From: Pseudomonas sp. Irchel 3A7
GTDB lineage: Bacteria > Pseudomonadota > Gammaproteobacteria > Pseudomonadales > Pseudomonadaceae
Assembly (NCBI RefSeq): GCF_900187565.1
Contig: NZ_FYED01000005.1
Coordinates: 372,001-436,000, forward strand
Direction: 5' to 3'
Length of the DNA: 64,000 bases
A program made the translations under genes and the position numbers. The notes under the pieces are model-generated. The model was not told where the DNA came from and made no database searches. It saw nothing but the letters and a program-made list of their open reading frames with translations. Below, in pieces: positions 17,766 to 26,787 of this stretch. The number at the start of each line of letters is the position of its first letter. The stretch's first letter is position 1.

Positions 17766-18923
17766 TCAGGCCGTGCCGTATGCAGCACTCACCATCGGAT
17801 AGGCAGGAAAGTCCGTGTAACCCACCTCACCACGTCGGGTGTAATACGTTGATCGGTCCGCTTCGGCCAGCGGCCAGCCGTGCTTGAGACGCGCAGCCAG
17901 ATCCGGGTTGGCGATATAGGGTCTGCCGAAGGCGATCAGGTCCACTAAGCCGGTGTCGAGTGCGTCCTGGGCGCTCTGGCGACCAGTAAAGCCACCGCAC
18001 CAGATGATTGCACCTGCAAACGCCGCTCGCACCTTGGCCAGCAGCGTGTGGTCGAGGTGGTGTGATTTGAACTCGGCAATTTCCATGTTCGCCTCAGGCA
18101 TCAGCTCGTAGACCAGGTGCAGATAGGCGACGCCGAGACGCCCCAGACGCTCGGCAACGTACAGCAGGGTTTCCTCGGTCAGCGGGTCTGCCGCAATACC
18201 GTTGAACTTGCCGAACGGAGACAGGCGGACACCCACACGCCCGGGACCCAGTTCACGCACCGCCGCTTCAACGACTTCCATCAGGAACCGTGTACGGTTT
18301 TCTACGCTGCCTCCCCCATAGCAATCGGTGCGCGTATTGAGCACCGAGTTCATGAACTGCTCGAACAGGTAACCGTTGGCGCCGTGGATTTCGACACCAT
18401 CAAATCCAGCCTCCCGAGCATTGACGCAGTTCCGGGAAAAAGTGCTGACCAACGCCATCACTTCCTCCGTCCTCAGGCGTCTCGGTTTACCGGCGGCGAT
18501 AAAGTCCAACTTGCCATCCGGGCCGTGGGCAAACACCTGCGACTCGGACCTTTCCTCGGTCACTCCCCATGGCGCTTCGCCGTTCGGCATGAGCGATGGA
18601 TGGGCCATCCGGCCGACGTGCCAGAGTTGCAAAAATATTGTGCCGCCATTGCGGTGAACCTGATCGGTCACCAAACGCCAGCCCTGCTGCTGGGCTTGCG
18701 TGTAGATGCCGGGTGTCAGTGCGTAGCCGTTACTGGACGGTGCAACATCGGTCGCCTCGGCGACGATCAGGCCGGCACTGGCCCGTTGCCCGTAATAGGT
18801 GGCCATCAATTCATTCGGGATGTCACCCTCGGACGTCCGCGTGCGTGTCATGGGGGCCATGACAATGCGGTTCTTCAGCACAACGGTGCCGCCAAGCAAC
18901 CGAGATTCAAACAGGTCTATCAT
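17766..18923 (-). CDS. Old Yellow Enzyme family alkene reductase
   Basis: This 385-aa FMN-dependent NAD(P)H oxidoreductase (NemA/XenB/OPR group) reduces activated C=C bonds or nitro groups. The TIM-barrel signatures are LKNRIVMAPMTRTRTSEGDIPNELMATYYGQRAS at the N-terminus, FLQLWHVGRMAHP, the substrate-binding pair HxxN in EIHGANGYLFEQF, and FMN-phosphate-binding GGFTGRQSAQDAL with FGRPYIANPDLAARL. The length is typical. It is divergent from an HxlR regulator gene, a common arrangement for electrophile-induced reductases. The natural substrate is not readable from the sequence. Confidence 0.92.
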   Translation of the reverse strand: MIDLFESRLLGGTVVLKNRIVMAPMTRTRTSEGDIPNELMATYYGQRASAGLIVAEATDVAPSSNGYALTPGIYTQAQQQGWRLVTDQVHRNGGTIFLQLWHVGRMAHPSLMPNGEAPWGVTEERSESQVFAHGPDGKLDFIAAGKPRRLRTEEVMALVSTFSRNCVNAREAGFDGVEIHGANGYLFEQFMNSVLNTRTDCYGGGSVENRTRFLMEVVEAAVRELGPGRVGVRLSPFGKFNGIAADPLTEETLLYVAERLGRLGVAYLHLVYELMPEANMEIAEFKSHHLDHTLLAKVRAAFAGAIIWCGGFTGRQSAQDALDTGLVDLIAFGRPYIANPDLAARLKHGWPLAEADRSTYYTRRGEVGYTDFPAYPMVSAAYGTA

Positions 18924-19013
18924 GGGACTTCCTTCGGATCGGTTTTGATCGGAAGGAAAGCGTACTTTTCGTCAGTCGCGCCCATCTACACACCGTTTTG
19001 TCAGTGGTGGCAA

Positions 19014-19391
19014 ATGAAGACAATCAATAGACTGCCGGGCTTGCCGGTCGAGCGCACCCTGGCTGTCCTCTCCGGGCGCTGGAAGGCGGTCATCCTTCAT
19101 GTGCTGCTGGACGGCCCGCATCGCACCTGCGATCTGGAGAAGCGCATTGCAGGCATTTCACAGAAAGTGTTGATCGAGCAACTGCGAGCGCTCGAGGAAC
19201 ATGGAATGGTGAGCCGGCAACCCAGCGCCAAGGATCGTCAGGGGATCGAATACCTGCTTACCCCGCTTGGCGAAAGCCTGCGCCCCCTCCTGGAGTCGCT
19301 GATTGAATGGGGAATCCATCACGCCAGGGAACTCGACGAGGTCCATAGGCTGGTGCCCTGCGATGCCGTGGTTCGAGATCGCAACAACTGA
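19014..19391 (+). CDS. HxlR-family transcriptional regulator
   Basis: This 125-aa winged-helix protein carries the HxlR/MarR-like pattern LSGRWKAVILHVLLDGPHRTCDLEKRIAGISQKVLIEQLRALEEHGMVSRQ, followed by YLLTPLGESLRPLLESLIEWG. Family members often sense electrophiles, aldehydes or oxidants and control a neighbouring reductase. It is divergent from the Old Yellow Enzyme gene with 90 nt between the starts, so that gene is the likely target. It lacks the single N-terminal cysteine used by thiol-sensing members such as YodB, so its signal is unclear. Confidence 0.88.
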   Translation: MKTINRLPGLPVERTLAVLSGRWKAVILHVLLDGPHRTCDLEKRIAGISQKVLIEQLRALEEHGMVSRQPSAKDRQGIEYLLTPLGESLRPLLESLIEWGIHHARELDEVHRLVPCDAVVRDRNN

Positions 19392-19422
19392 CGCCCATTC
19401 AGCCTTGGCCAACCAAAGCACC

Positions 19423-20142
19423 TCAACTCAGGCGAAAGTCACTCAAGTCTATCGACACCATCAAGCGTTCACGCATGGGCTGCAAATCCGCGCCCCGCAG
19501 GTAGGCTCTACGCCGGGTCGGAAAACGAAAGCCTTGGGCTTCAACGTAATCGCTCACGTATTGAGCGGCAGCAAACCCACCCGCCACGTCGACGTGATAG
19601 TCGTGACGGCGCAGCAGAAAATCGTCATCGAAGTAAAAGTCCTGATAGCGACTGTGACTGGCAATGTCTTGCGCAAACTCCACTCGCAATCCACGCCAGC
19701 GCTCCTGGCCTTCCTGCCAGGGCGTAATTTCATTGACGCTGAAGCCCGGCATCGCCATGAAGAACGGTGTCGTCAGGTACGTCCACATGGCGTATCCGCT
19801 GAAGTACGCGCGATGCAACGGGTCCCAGGGGGTGTCCATGACATGCCCGGCGAATGCCTCGCGCGGGTTCGAACGCTCGCGGACGATTTCACCCTGGGTG
19901 GTTTCGATGGAGATGTAGTCGGCCCTGAATACCGTGCGCCAGTCGGGTTTGCCGAACGGTGTCACCGAGGCGCGTTGCTGGTGCAGGCTGACGGTCATTT
20001 CCCGGGGCACGGTGTCTTGTGACACGCTCTTGATCCCCCACAACTCGCCCCCCGTCACGATGGTGGCGTTGAGTGTGGTGAAACGGCTCCAGCGCTCCAG
20101 ACCGCCATGGGCATCGAGCACCTTTTGCAGCAATTCGATCAT
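19423..20142 (-). CDS. Conserved hypothetical protein (~27 kDa)
   Basis: This 239-aa soluble protein starts MIELLQKVLDAHGGLERWSRFTTLNATIVTGGELWGIK and is rich in aromatic and charged residues (GYAMWTYLTTPFFMAMPGF; RYQDFYFDDDFLLRRHDYHVD). There is no signal peptide or membrane segment. The pattern suggests a beta-rich lipid- or lipoprotein-carrier-like fold, but that is only an impression. The ATG at 20142 fits the start of the ordered region; the frame extends to 20223 without a better start. It is followed on the other side by the convergent HxlR gene, and a REPIN separates it from the crotonase gene. Confidence 0.75.
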   Translation of the reverse strand: MIELLQKVLDAHGGLERWSRFTTLNATIVTGGELWGIKSVSQDTVPREMTVSLHQQRASVTPFGKPDWRTVFRADYISIETTQGEIVRERSNPREAFAGHVMDTPWDPLHRAYFSGYAMWTYLTTPFFMAMPGFSVNEITPWQEGQERWRGLRVEFAQDIASHSRYQDFYFDDDFLLRRHDYHVDVAGGFAAAQYVSDYVEAQGFRFPTRRRAYLRGADLQPMRERLMVSIDLSDFRLS

Positions 20143-20165
20143 CGTTCGTACTCCGCAATGCTTTG

Positions 20166-20275
20166 TGTAGGAGCGAGTTCGCTCGCGAAAAACCTGAGGG
20201 CGCCGTTGGGTGTCTGGTTTCACGCGTTATCGTTCACGACCATCGCGAGCCAGCTCGCTCCTACAGGGGCCGACC
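20166..20275. repeat. REP doublet (REPIN)
   Basis: TGTAGGAGCGAGTTCGCTCGCG and its approximate inverse CGCGAGCCAGCTCGCTCCTACA bracket a ~65-nt centre. It lies between two same-strand genes and could separate their transcripts. Confidence 0.88.
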
Positions 20276-20278
20276 ACC

Positions 20279-21229
20279 TTACTTCGACGGCTCGCCCAGC
20301 ATACCGGTGTAGTGGGCCAGGCGTTTCTCGACATCCGCTTTCTTCTGCAGGCCAAGCTCCATCAACTGCTTGATCCGCGCCTGCGCCGCCGGCCGTTGCA
20401 CCGAGCCGATGAAGCCTTCCCACTCGCTGGCGATGGCTTCGTTGGGCGGCAGGCTGGCGGCATCGACCAGGCGCTTGATGTCGGCAATCGATTGTTTGTC
20501 GAAGCGGGCGATGCGTCGGGCCATGGTGTCGACGAACTTGTCGAGTTCGGCGTCGGGCAGCGCGCGGTTGACGTAACCATAACGCTCGGCGAGTTCGCCA
20601 TTGATGTCGTTGCCGGTCAGCAACACTTCCAGCGCCCGCCCGCGTCCCATCAGCCGTGGCAGGCGAGCCATGGGGCCGCCTCCCGGTACCAGCGCGGCGC
20701 CGATTTCCCATTGTGACAGGATGGCTTTCTCGCGGCTGGCAAAACGCATGTCGCTGGCCAGGGCCAGTTCGCTGCCGACGCCGGTGGCGCGTCCGCGAAT
20801 CGACACGATCGAGACCACCGGCGCCTTGCTCAGCCGCACCAGCATGTCGGGCAGCGGCGGCAGGCCGGTCGGGCCGTTGGGCAGGCTGGTGGTATCGGTC
20901 AGCGGCGGCACGAAGTCATAGTGGGTCAAAAAGAAGTCCGGCACATCGCTGTCGAATACCACGACCACCAGTTTCGGATCGGACTCGATGGCCGTGACCA
21001 CTTCGTTCAACTGCGGCATGGTTTCCGGGCCATAGATGTTGTACGGCGGATTGTGGAACGTCACCCGCCAGTACTCGGGCGTGACCCGCGTGAGCTTGAT
21101 TTCCTGTTTGACCGCGCTGGTGGAGGATGCCTTGTCGGCGGATGAAGGGGCTGTCTGGCCTGCGAGCGCTGTGTCCGTCATCGCTGTGCTGGCGAAAATC
21201 AATGCAGCCGTGAGCAACTGAAATCTCAT
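20279..21229 (-). CDS. Enoyl-CoA hydratase/isomerase-fold protein with signal peptide
   Basis: This 316-aa crotonase-fold protein starts with a typical Sec signal peptide (MRFQLLTAALIFASTAMTDTALA, cleavage near residue 23-24). A Ser/Ala linker follows, then the crotonase core YWRVTFHNPPYNIYGPETMPQLNEVV...VVSIVSIRGRATGVGSELALASDMRFASREKAILSQWEIGAALVPGGGPMARLPRLMGRGRALEVLLTGNDI. The oxyanion-hole glycines (RGRATGVG; AALVPGGG) are kept. The usual acidic catalytic residues are not obvious. Crotonases normally act on cytosolic CoA thioesters, so export is surprising. Similar exported annotations exist, but the function is unknown. Confidence 0.82.
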   Translation of the reverse strand: MRFQLLTAALIFASTAMTDTALAGQTAPSSADKASSTSAVKQEIKLTRVTPEYWRVTFHNPPYNIYGPETMPQLNEVVTAIESDPKLVVVVFDSDVPDFFLTHYDFVPPLTDTTSLPNGPTGLPPLPDMLVRLSKAPVVSIVSIRGRATGVGSELALASDMRFASREKAILSQWEIGAALVPGGGPMARLPRLMGRGRALEVLLTGNDINGELAERYGYVNRALPDAELDKFVDTMARRIARFDKQSIADIKRLVDAASLPPNEAIASEWEGFIGSVQRPAAQARIKQLMELGLQKKADVEKRLAHYTGMLGEPSK

Positions 21230-21568
21230 GGGAACTTCTCCAGAGGATTGCCTGGTGGCATGTGGATTCCCGTTGAGCAGTCATTGCGGCCTGCCTGCTG
21301 CGCGGAGCGTGAAGACTCACGCGCCGTGCTCGGTCCCTTTGCGGGTCAACACATCGTTAGTGTGTGCAGCGCCGCAAAGCGGTCGGGCACGGTCGGAGGC
21401 ATCGGCTGGGGTCAACATAAGCGGGAGGCCCGGAACACGTCGTCTTCGGCGCCAGCTCCGACGGTTCAAGCGTAGCAGCGCAAATTGGGCTGACATGACC
21501 TGTCATCGGATGAGATCACACCTGACATGTAAAGGCGCCGGCGAAGGTCGCCAGCGCCTTGTGGGTGT
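21230..21568. other. 339-nt intergenic region between pelG and the exported crotonase gene
   Basis: No convincing gene is seen. A 13-bp hairpin with one mismatch (21532-21544 with 21548-21560) lies directly after the pelG stop codon and probably marks the end of the pel transcript on the minus strand, although its T-tract is short. The rest holds the upstream region of the minus-strand crotonase gene. Confidence 0.6.
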
Positions 21569-22939
21569 TTAGCGTGACAACATGAAGGTGTCGTACTCGA
21601 GGTCTTCCAGTGCCGTGGACAACCGATGCAATCCCAGCAGTACGCAAACCAGCAGCGAAAGAGTGAAGCCGTAGCCGAAGAAGCTCGGCCCCAGGTGCAT
21701 GCTGAGCAACGTCAACCCGGCGTTCAACACCGCGAAAATCACACACAGCTCCAGCACCACGGCACGCTTGTCGAGGTAGAAAAACACGTTGAGCAGTGCC
21801 ATGAACACCACCTGGATGCTCACCCCGATCAAGTCGATGTAGAACAGCGGCAGGTAGTAACTGGAGATCCCCAGCCAGTCCAGCAAGCGCGGGGCGAACA
21901 GAAACAGCAGCACCACGGTCAGCCCCTGCACCTTGCAGATTTCCAGCAGGCCCTGACGGATCGACAGGGTCATTTCGGTTTTCAGCGAACTGATGTGCTG
22001 CAGGGTTTCACCTTCGCGGATGGCCCGGAACAGTCGGTCATACCACTCGGCAAAATCGGTTTCGATGCGCACCAGGAACACCGCCATCCCGGGAATGATC
22101 GCCAGGTACGCGAGGAAAATCGGCAAGTCATACAGAATCGACGCACGCAGCGGACCGATGACGATGTTCGAGGTACCCGGGTTGAACCAGAACAGGAACT
22201 TGTCGATCCAGATACCCAGGTTATAGAAGAGCCCGGTGGCCAGCAGGCTGAGGAACACCTGGCGGCGCTGGAGGAAGTCGAAGGCGATCAGTTTCTCGGC
22301 GCGGTATTCGCGCAAAATGTCATAGAGAAACAGGAACAGCAGCGTGCTGTGCCCGATCAACAACGCCAGCAGCAGGCCCGCGATGCCCAGGAAGGCCAGC
22401 AGATACGCACTGACAACCATCAGCGTGTAGCCCACCAGCATCACCAGCAGGATACGGTTATAGGCCTTCATCCCCGAGAGGAAGATGATCACCATCCACA
22501 GGTTGCACAGCACCACGAAATTCGACAGCACCAGTAATCGGTAGATCAACGACTGATCGAACAAGGTCGTCAACACGACGATTCCCAGCACACCGGCACC
22601 GATGGTGACCAGCAACAGCACGCCCAGCAGGTTGGGCAGGATCTGTTCGTATTTGTGCTCGAACAAACGGTCGGAAACGAATCGGGTGAAGAACAGTTGC
22701 AAGCCGCCTGTGAGGATCAGCGAACTGGCCATCAGATACGTCACGGTCACCAGAAACTGCCCGACCAGGGTGTTCGGCACCACCAGGCCCAGGCTGATGA
22801 TCCCCACCAGCATTACGCTGATGATCGACAACACCCAGGGACCGGAGCTGATCAGCCCGGCATACACATAAGCGTGCAAGGTCGCGGTGTAGGAATCGCG
22901 CGACAGGATCTTGCGAAGTTCGAAGCCAATCCCGGCCAT
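21569..22939 (-). CDS. pelG: Pel polysaccharide membrane transporter PelG
   Basis: PelG (456 aa) is the polytopic inner-membrane protein (about 12 hydrophobic segments, PST/MATE-like) that with PelD, PelE and PelF forms the synthase-transport complex moving Pel polysaccharide across the inner membrane. The N-terminal MAGIGFELRKILSRDSYTATLHAYVYAGLISSGPWVLSI is characteristic of the family. It is the last pel gene; its ATG directly abuts the pelF stop codon. Confidence 0.95.
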   Translation of the reverse strand: MAGIGFELRKILSRDSYTATLHAYVYAGLISSGPWVLSIISVMLVGIISLGLVVPNTLVGQFLVTVTYLMASSLILTGGLQLFFTRFVSDRLFEHKYEQILPNLLGVLLLVTIGAGVLGIVVLTTLFDQSLIYRLLVLSNFVVLCNLWMVIIFLSGMKAYNRILLVMLVGYTLMVVSAYLLAFLGIAGLLLALLIGHSTLLFLFLYDILREYRAEKLIAFDFLQRRQVFLSLLATGLFYNLGIWIDKFLFWFNPGTSNIVIGPLRASILYDLPIFLAYLAIIPGMAVFLVRIETDFAEWYDRLFRAIREGETLQHISSLKTEMTLSIRQGLLEICKVQGLTVVLLFLFAPRLLDWLGISSYYLPLFYIDLIGVSIQVVFMALLNVFFYLDKRAVVLELCVIFAVLNAGLTLLSMHLGPSFFGYGFTLSLLVCVLLGLHRLSTALEDLEYDTFMLSR

Positions 22940-24454
22940 TTAACTGTTCTCCATGGCGGCTTGATACAAGTCGCGATAACGCTGCAGCATCAAGGCTTCG
23001 GTGTAGTAACGGGTGACCCGCAGCAAGCCGCTGGCCTGAGCGGCCTGCCAACGTTGCGGGCTGCGCAGCAGTTCGAGGATCGCCACGCTGGTGGCTTGTG
23101 GATCGGCGATCGCCACGACTTTGCCGGCCAGGCCGAGGTCGCGATCTTCAGCGCTGCCGCCTTCGATCAACTCGCGGCACGACCCCACGTCACTGCTGAC
23201 CACCGGCGTACCGGCGGCCCAGGCTTCGAGGATCACCAGCGGCTGTGCCTCGCTGATCGAAGTCAGCACCATCAGGCCCAGTTTGGGCAGGATTTCCTGG
23301 ATACGCTGGAAGCCAAGGAAATGCACCTTGCCCTCCAGCCCCAGGCTGGCCATCAGGCTGCGGCATTCGCTGACGTATTCGGGGTCTTCCTCTTCCGGGC
23401 CGACGATCCAGCCTTCAACCTGGGGCATGGTGCTGATCACGCCGCGCATCGCCCGCAGGAAAGTCTTCACATCCTTGATCGGCACCACACGCCCGATCAA
23501 CCCCACCACCGGCGCAATGCCGGGCGCGCGGGATTCGAGTGCCGCAGTCCATTGCGGCAGGTCGATGCCGTTGGGAATGACCCGGGTACGCACCGGATCT
23601 GCGCCGTCCTTGATTTGCCGCTGACGGTTGCCGTCATACAGCGAGATGATGCTGTCGGCGCTGTTGTAGGTCAGCTGGCCGATGCGTTCGAAGAAGCGCA
23701 CCCACAAGGTTCGGATGTAACCCGAGCCGGCGTCGAGACTGCGGTTCAGTGCCTGTCCGGAACTCTCGGCAATCCAGGTGGCCTGGGCCAGGTCGATCTT
23801 GCGTTCCTTGGTGTAGATTCCGTGCTCGCTGAGCAGATAGGTGCAGTTCCAGCGTTGCTTGAGGATGCAGCCCAACAGCCCGGCGTAGCCGGTGGAGATC
23901 GAATGCAGCACCCGCGCCCGAGGCATGCGGCGCGACGACTCGGCGAGCATCAGCAACGGCGACTGCATCGAGCGCAGGGTCCAGAAATAGTTGATGAACG
24001 ACGGGTCGGCGCAATGCAGGCGATAACCTTCGCTCAACGCCTCCCAACTGGCGCGGCTGCGCAGCACGTCGTCGAGGGTCAGACGACCCTGGACGATGTT
24101 GTCGAGCAGGCTTTCGCCCAGCGCAGGTTCCGGCGCGTCCGGGTGGTGCAGGAAGCGATACAAATCCTGCAACTGCTGCAGGTCGGCTTCCCGTGGCGTG
24201 CCCCGGATGTCGGTCGGATGGGTCGCGTCTTCGAGGAAGACCTCTTCGATATGCAGCACATTGGGCGGCACCTGGTAGCGACGCTCCCCATAGGCCGAGC
24301 GCTGCCCGCCGATGAACATGACCGAGAACGTCAGTTCCGGCAGGCCGAGGATCATCTGGTGAATCCAGCTCGACACACCGCCGCGCACGTAAGGCCAGGT
24401 GCCTTCGAGCAGCAGGCAGATGTCGGCCATTGGCGCCTCTTCCTTGCGACTCAT
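22940..24454 (-). CDS. pelF: Pel glycosyltransferase PelF (GT4)
   Basis: PelF (504 aa) is the cytosolic family-4 glycosyltransferase that polymerises the GalNAc-rich Pel chain. N-terminal ADICLLLEGTWPYVRGGVSSWIHQMILGLPELTFSVMFIGG matches PelF proteins. The GT-B C-terminal domain shows GLIGRVVPIKDVKTFLRA and the nucleotide-sugar motif EAQPLVILEAWAAGTPVVSSDVGSCRELIEGG with the EX7E spacing. The ATG at 24454 overlaps the pelE stop codon by 4 nt; a second start (the Met before ADIC) would shorten it by 8 residues. Confidence 0.95.
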   Translation of the reverse strand: MSRKEEAPMADICLLLEGTWPYVRGGVSSWIHQMILGLPELTFSVMFIGGQRSAYGERRYQVPPNVLHIEEVFLEDATHPTDIRGTPREADLQQLQDLYRFLHHPDAPEPALGESLLDNIVQGRLTLDDVLRSRASWEALSEGYRLHCADPSFINYFWTLRSMQSPLLMLAESSRRMPRARVLHSISTGYAGLLGCILKQRWNCTYLLSEHGIYTKERKIDLAQATWIAESSGQALNRSLDAGSGYIRTLWVRFFERIGQLTYNSADSIISLYDGNRQRQIKDGADPVRTRVIPNGIDLPQWTAALESRAPGIAPVVGLIGRVVPIKDVKTFLRAMRGVISTMPQVEGWIVGPEEEDPEYVSECRSLMASLGLEGKVHFLGFQRIQEILPKLGLMVLTSISEAQPLVILEAWAAGTPVVSSDVGSCRELIEGGSAEDRDLGLAGKVVAIADPQATSVAILELLRSPQRWQAAQASGLLRVTRYYTEALMLQRYRDLYQAAMENS

Positions 24455-25440
24455 GTCCAACTCCTCACCAGATCAGCGAAGGGTGGTCGCTGACGGGTTT
24501 TTTCCGGAAGGCTGGCGAGCAATCCGGGAATTTCGTGATAACGACCGGCCTCGAACGCCAGCTCGGCGTGGAACGGCAGAATCTGCGCCGCGCCCATGCC
24601 GTTTTCCTGGGCCTTGGTCAGCAGGACTTCGGCGCGATCGATATCCCCGCGCTCCAGGGCGATACGCCCCGCCAGCAGAAACAGTTCACCGCCCTCGCCT
24701 GCGGCCAGGCCTTGCTCGGCATGTTCGCTGGCCTGATTGAGCACGTGTTCCAGCACGCTGCCCTGGGCCAGGCCCAGATACGCCAGCTCCCAATACCAGC
24801 GCGCCAGCGTGCCATGCAATACACCGGCGGCCTTGGCCGTGGCACCGTGCAATTGGCCGAGGGCAATCTGGATGCGCAGGTTGATGTCGCTTTCCTGCTT
24901 GTCGAGCATCGAGTACGCCAACAGCCGCACGTCATCGCTCGGATCGCCCAGTGCCAGCTTGAGGATCGGCACCGCCTCCTTGCCGGGCATGCGTTTGGTA
25001 GCCAGCAACGCCGCCAGGCGCTGATCTGGATCGGAGGCATGACGCAGCACGTCCTGCAATCCGCCATCGGCAAAAATCGGCGTGCGCGATTGCAGTTGGG
25101 CCCGGTACGGCAGACTCGGAATCCCGACCGCTTGCCAGGCCTGCTTGTCGCGTTTGCGTGGCAGGTACAGGGCCGGGAAGATCGCCGCGACCACCCCCAC
25201 CGCACCGAGCGCCGGCACAAAAAACGCCAGGCTGAATATGAACAGCGGGCTCCACGGCAGCGGCGAGCGATAACGCGCCGGCAACAGCAGCCATACCGCG
25301 CCGCACAACATCGCGCAGGCCAGGCCATGACTGAAGGTGAACACCCACAATTGGTGCGCCTCGGGCACGTCGACCCATAGACTGGTCCAACTGCCTGCCT
25401 CTAGCAAAAAGGCTCCGCTAAACAGCCACTTGCTGATCAT
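24451..25440 (-). CDS. pelE: Pel biosynthesis membrane protein PelE
   Basis: PelE (329 aa) is an inner-membrane protein with hydrophobic segments in the first ~100 residues (SHGLACAMLCGAVWLLLPA; FIFSLAFFVPALGAVGVVAAIFPALYL). A cytoplasmic helical-repeat (TPR-like) region follows (DQRLAALLATKRMPGKEAVPILKLALGDPSDDVRLLAYSML...LLAGRIALERGDIDRAEVLLTKAQENG). It bridges PelD, PelF and PelG in the inner-membrane complex. The start overlaps the pelD 3' end by 23 nt, indicating translational coupling. Confidence 0.92.
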   Translation of the reverse strand: MISKWLFSGAFLLEAGSWTSLWVDVPEAHQLWVFTFSHGLACAMLCGAVWLLLPARYRSPLPWSPLFIFSLAFFVPALGAVGVVAAIFPALYLPRKRDKQAWQAVGIPSLPYRAQLQSRTPIFADGGLQDVLRHASDPDQRLAALLATKRMPGKEAVPILKLALGDPSDDVRLLAYSMLDKQESDINLRIQIALGQLHGATAKAAGVLHGTLARWYWELAYLGLAQGSVLEHVLNQASEHAEQGLAAGEGGELFLLAGRIALERGDIDRAEVLLTKAQENGMGAAQILPFHAELAFEAGRYHEIPGLLASLPEKTRQRPPFADLVRSWT

Positions 25441-26782
25441 TCAGACCACACTCGTTGAACAGGAAATTACGCAGCCCGTTGTGTTCACCAGGCTCCAGGT
25501 TGAAAGGCATGACCCGCACGCCGAGGCTGTCCATATCACTTTCAATGCCAAAGTGTTCGTGCAACAACAGGTTGATCCTCGCCAGGTAACCTTCAGTGCC
25601 TTGCGGGCTGGTCAATGGCAACAGCACCAGCAACAACTGATGGTCACGGTTGTTGCGCAGCGGCAAGTGCAGGTCCAGACCGCGCTGACTGCGTTCCAGC
25701 AAGCGCGTCAGTTCTTCATTGGCGCGGGTCATTTCGAAGGCGAACAGGCCGGCTGACAACTTGTGTTGCTCGACGTCCACCAGTGAACGCTTGAGTTGCA
25801 GCGTAAAGTGCTGGGCATCGGCATCGGCCAGTTGCAGCACTTGCGTATCGCGCAACAGCAGGTCGGCAATGTGCCCGGCCAGCAACGCGAGCAGGCTCAA
25901 GGTACGATCCTGGAAGGCAAAGAACGGCATCTGTCGCACCGCCAGTATCGCCAGGAGACGCCCCTCGGCATCGATCAACGGAATGCACGCCTGCAACGAG
26001 GAAAATTGCGCCGCGGCGCCGGCTTCGAGCAGCTCCTGACGCACGCTCACCAGCTCACCGCGCTCCAGACAGAGCTTGACCAGACCGTCCTCGGTGTCCA
26101 GGGAGCCCATGACACCGACGGTGGCCAGCGGCGTGGGCAACACCCGCTCACCGCGATCGTCGACCCGGTAAAGGCCGGCCACCCGCAGTGCGCCATACTG
26201 CCCCAACACTGCTACGATCGGGTCGGCCAATGCACCCAGCGCATCGCCTTCGTCCGGCATCACCCGCAGTTTTTCACGCAAGCCCAGCAACGAACTGCGC
26301 AAGCTTTGGTCGCTGCCTGCCACGCGCTGCTCCAGCAGGTCGTGGGAGACCCGCAGGATCTGATGGGCGCGGGTGAATTCATCGAGACGATACTGGCGAT
26401 AATCGTTGGCCATCTGCAGACGCTCCAGGCGTCGTTCCCACAGATCGCGAACCTCGCCCACCAACATCCCGCACACCAGCACGCCGACAATCCACGACGG
26501 CTCAAGCTGGGCGTACCCGGCATGGCCGCTGTAGCGCAGGGCGAACACTGCCATCACCAACAACGCAGCGCTGAGCAGCCCGCGGACAAATCCGTAACGC
26601 ACACCCAACAGCAGCGGCGCCAGAATCGGCCAGGGGAAACCGCCGTGCATCTGCATCGGGTCTTCCGGGGTCAGCCACAGGCCCAGGCCAATGGCCAGGC
26701 CGGTCACCAGGAACGTTTCCAGCCAAGACACCGGGCCGCTGGCGCGAGGCGCCAGGCTGTAATCCATGTGTGGAGAATTCAT
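25418..26782 (-). CDS. pelD: c-di-GMP receptor PelD
   Basis: PelD (454 aa) is the inner-membrane c-di-GMP receptor that switches on Pel synthesis after translation. Four hydrophobic segments lie at residues ~20-110, then a coiled-coil stretch, a GAF domain (~170-315) and a degenerate GGDEF-like domain lacking the catalytic GGDEF. The allosteric I-site RGLD is present at residues 367-370 counted from the ATG at 26782, the same numbers as the known R367/D370 of P. aeruginosa PelD, which supports this start. An upstream GTG (26791) overlapping the pelC stop is the alternative. Confidence 0.95.
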   Translation of the reverse strand: MNSPHMDYSLAPRASGPVSWLETFLVTGLAIGLGLWLTPEDPMQMHGGFPWPILAPLLLGVRYGFVRGLLSAALLVMAVFALRYSGHAGYAQLEPSWIVGVLVCGMLVGEVRDLWERRLERLQMANDYRQYRLDEFTRAHQILRVSHDLLEQRVAGSDQSLRSSLLGLREKLRVMPDEGDALGALADPIVAVLGQYGALRVAGLYRVDDRGERVLPTPLATVGVMGSLDTEDGLVKLCLERGELVSVRQELLEAGAAAQFSSLQACIPLIDAEGRLLAILAVRQMPFFAFQDRTLSLLALLAGHIADLLLRDTQVLQLADADAQHFTLQLKRSLVDVEQHKLSAGLFAFEMTRANEELTRLLERSQRGLDLHLPLRNNRDHQLLLVLLPLTSPQGTEGYLARINLLLHEHFGIESDMDSLGVRVMPFNLEPGEHNGLRNFLFNECGLNDQQVAV

Positions 26783-26787
26783 TGCAA

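Noticed and set aside
22655-24493. 612-codon plus-strand frame opposite pelF and pelG
   Set aside because: Antisense shadow of the pel genes, which have clear family matches on the minus strand.
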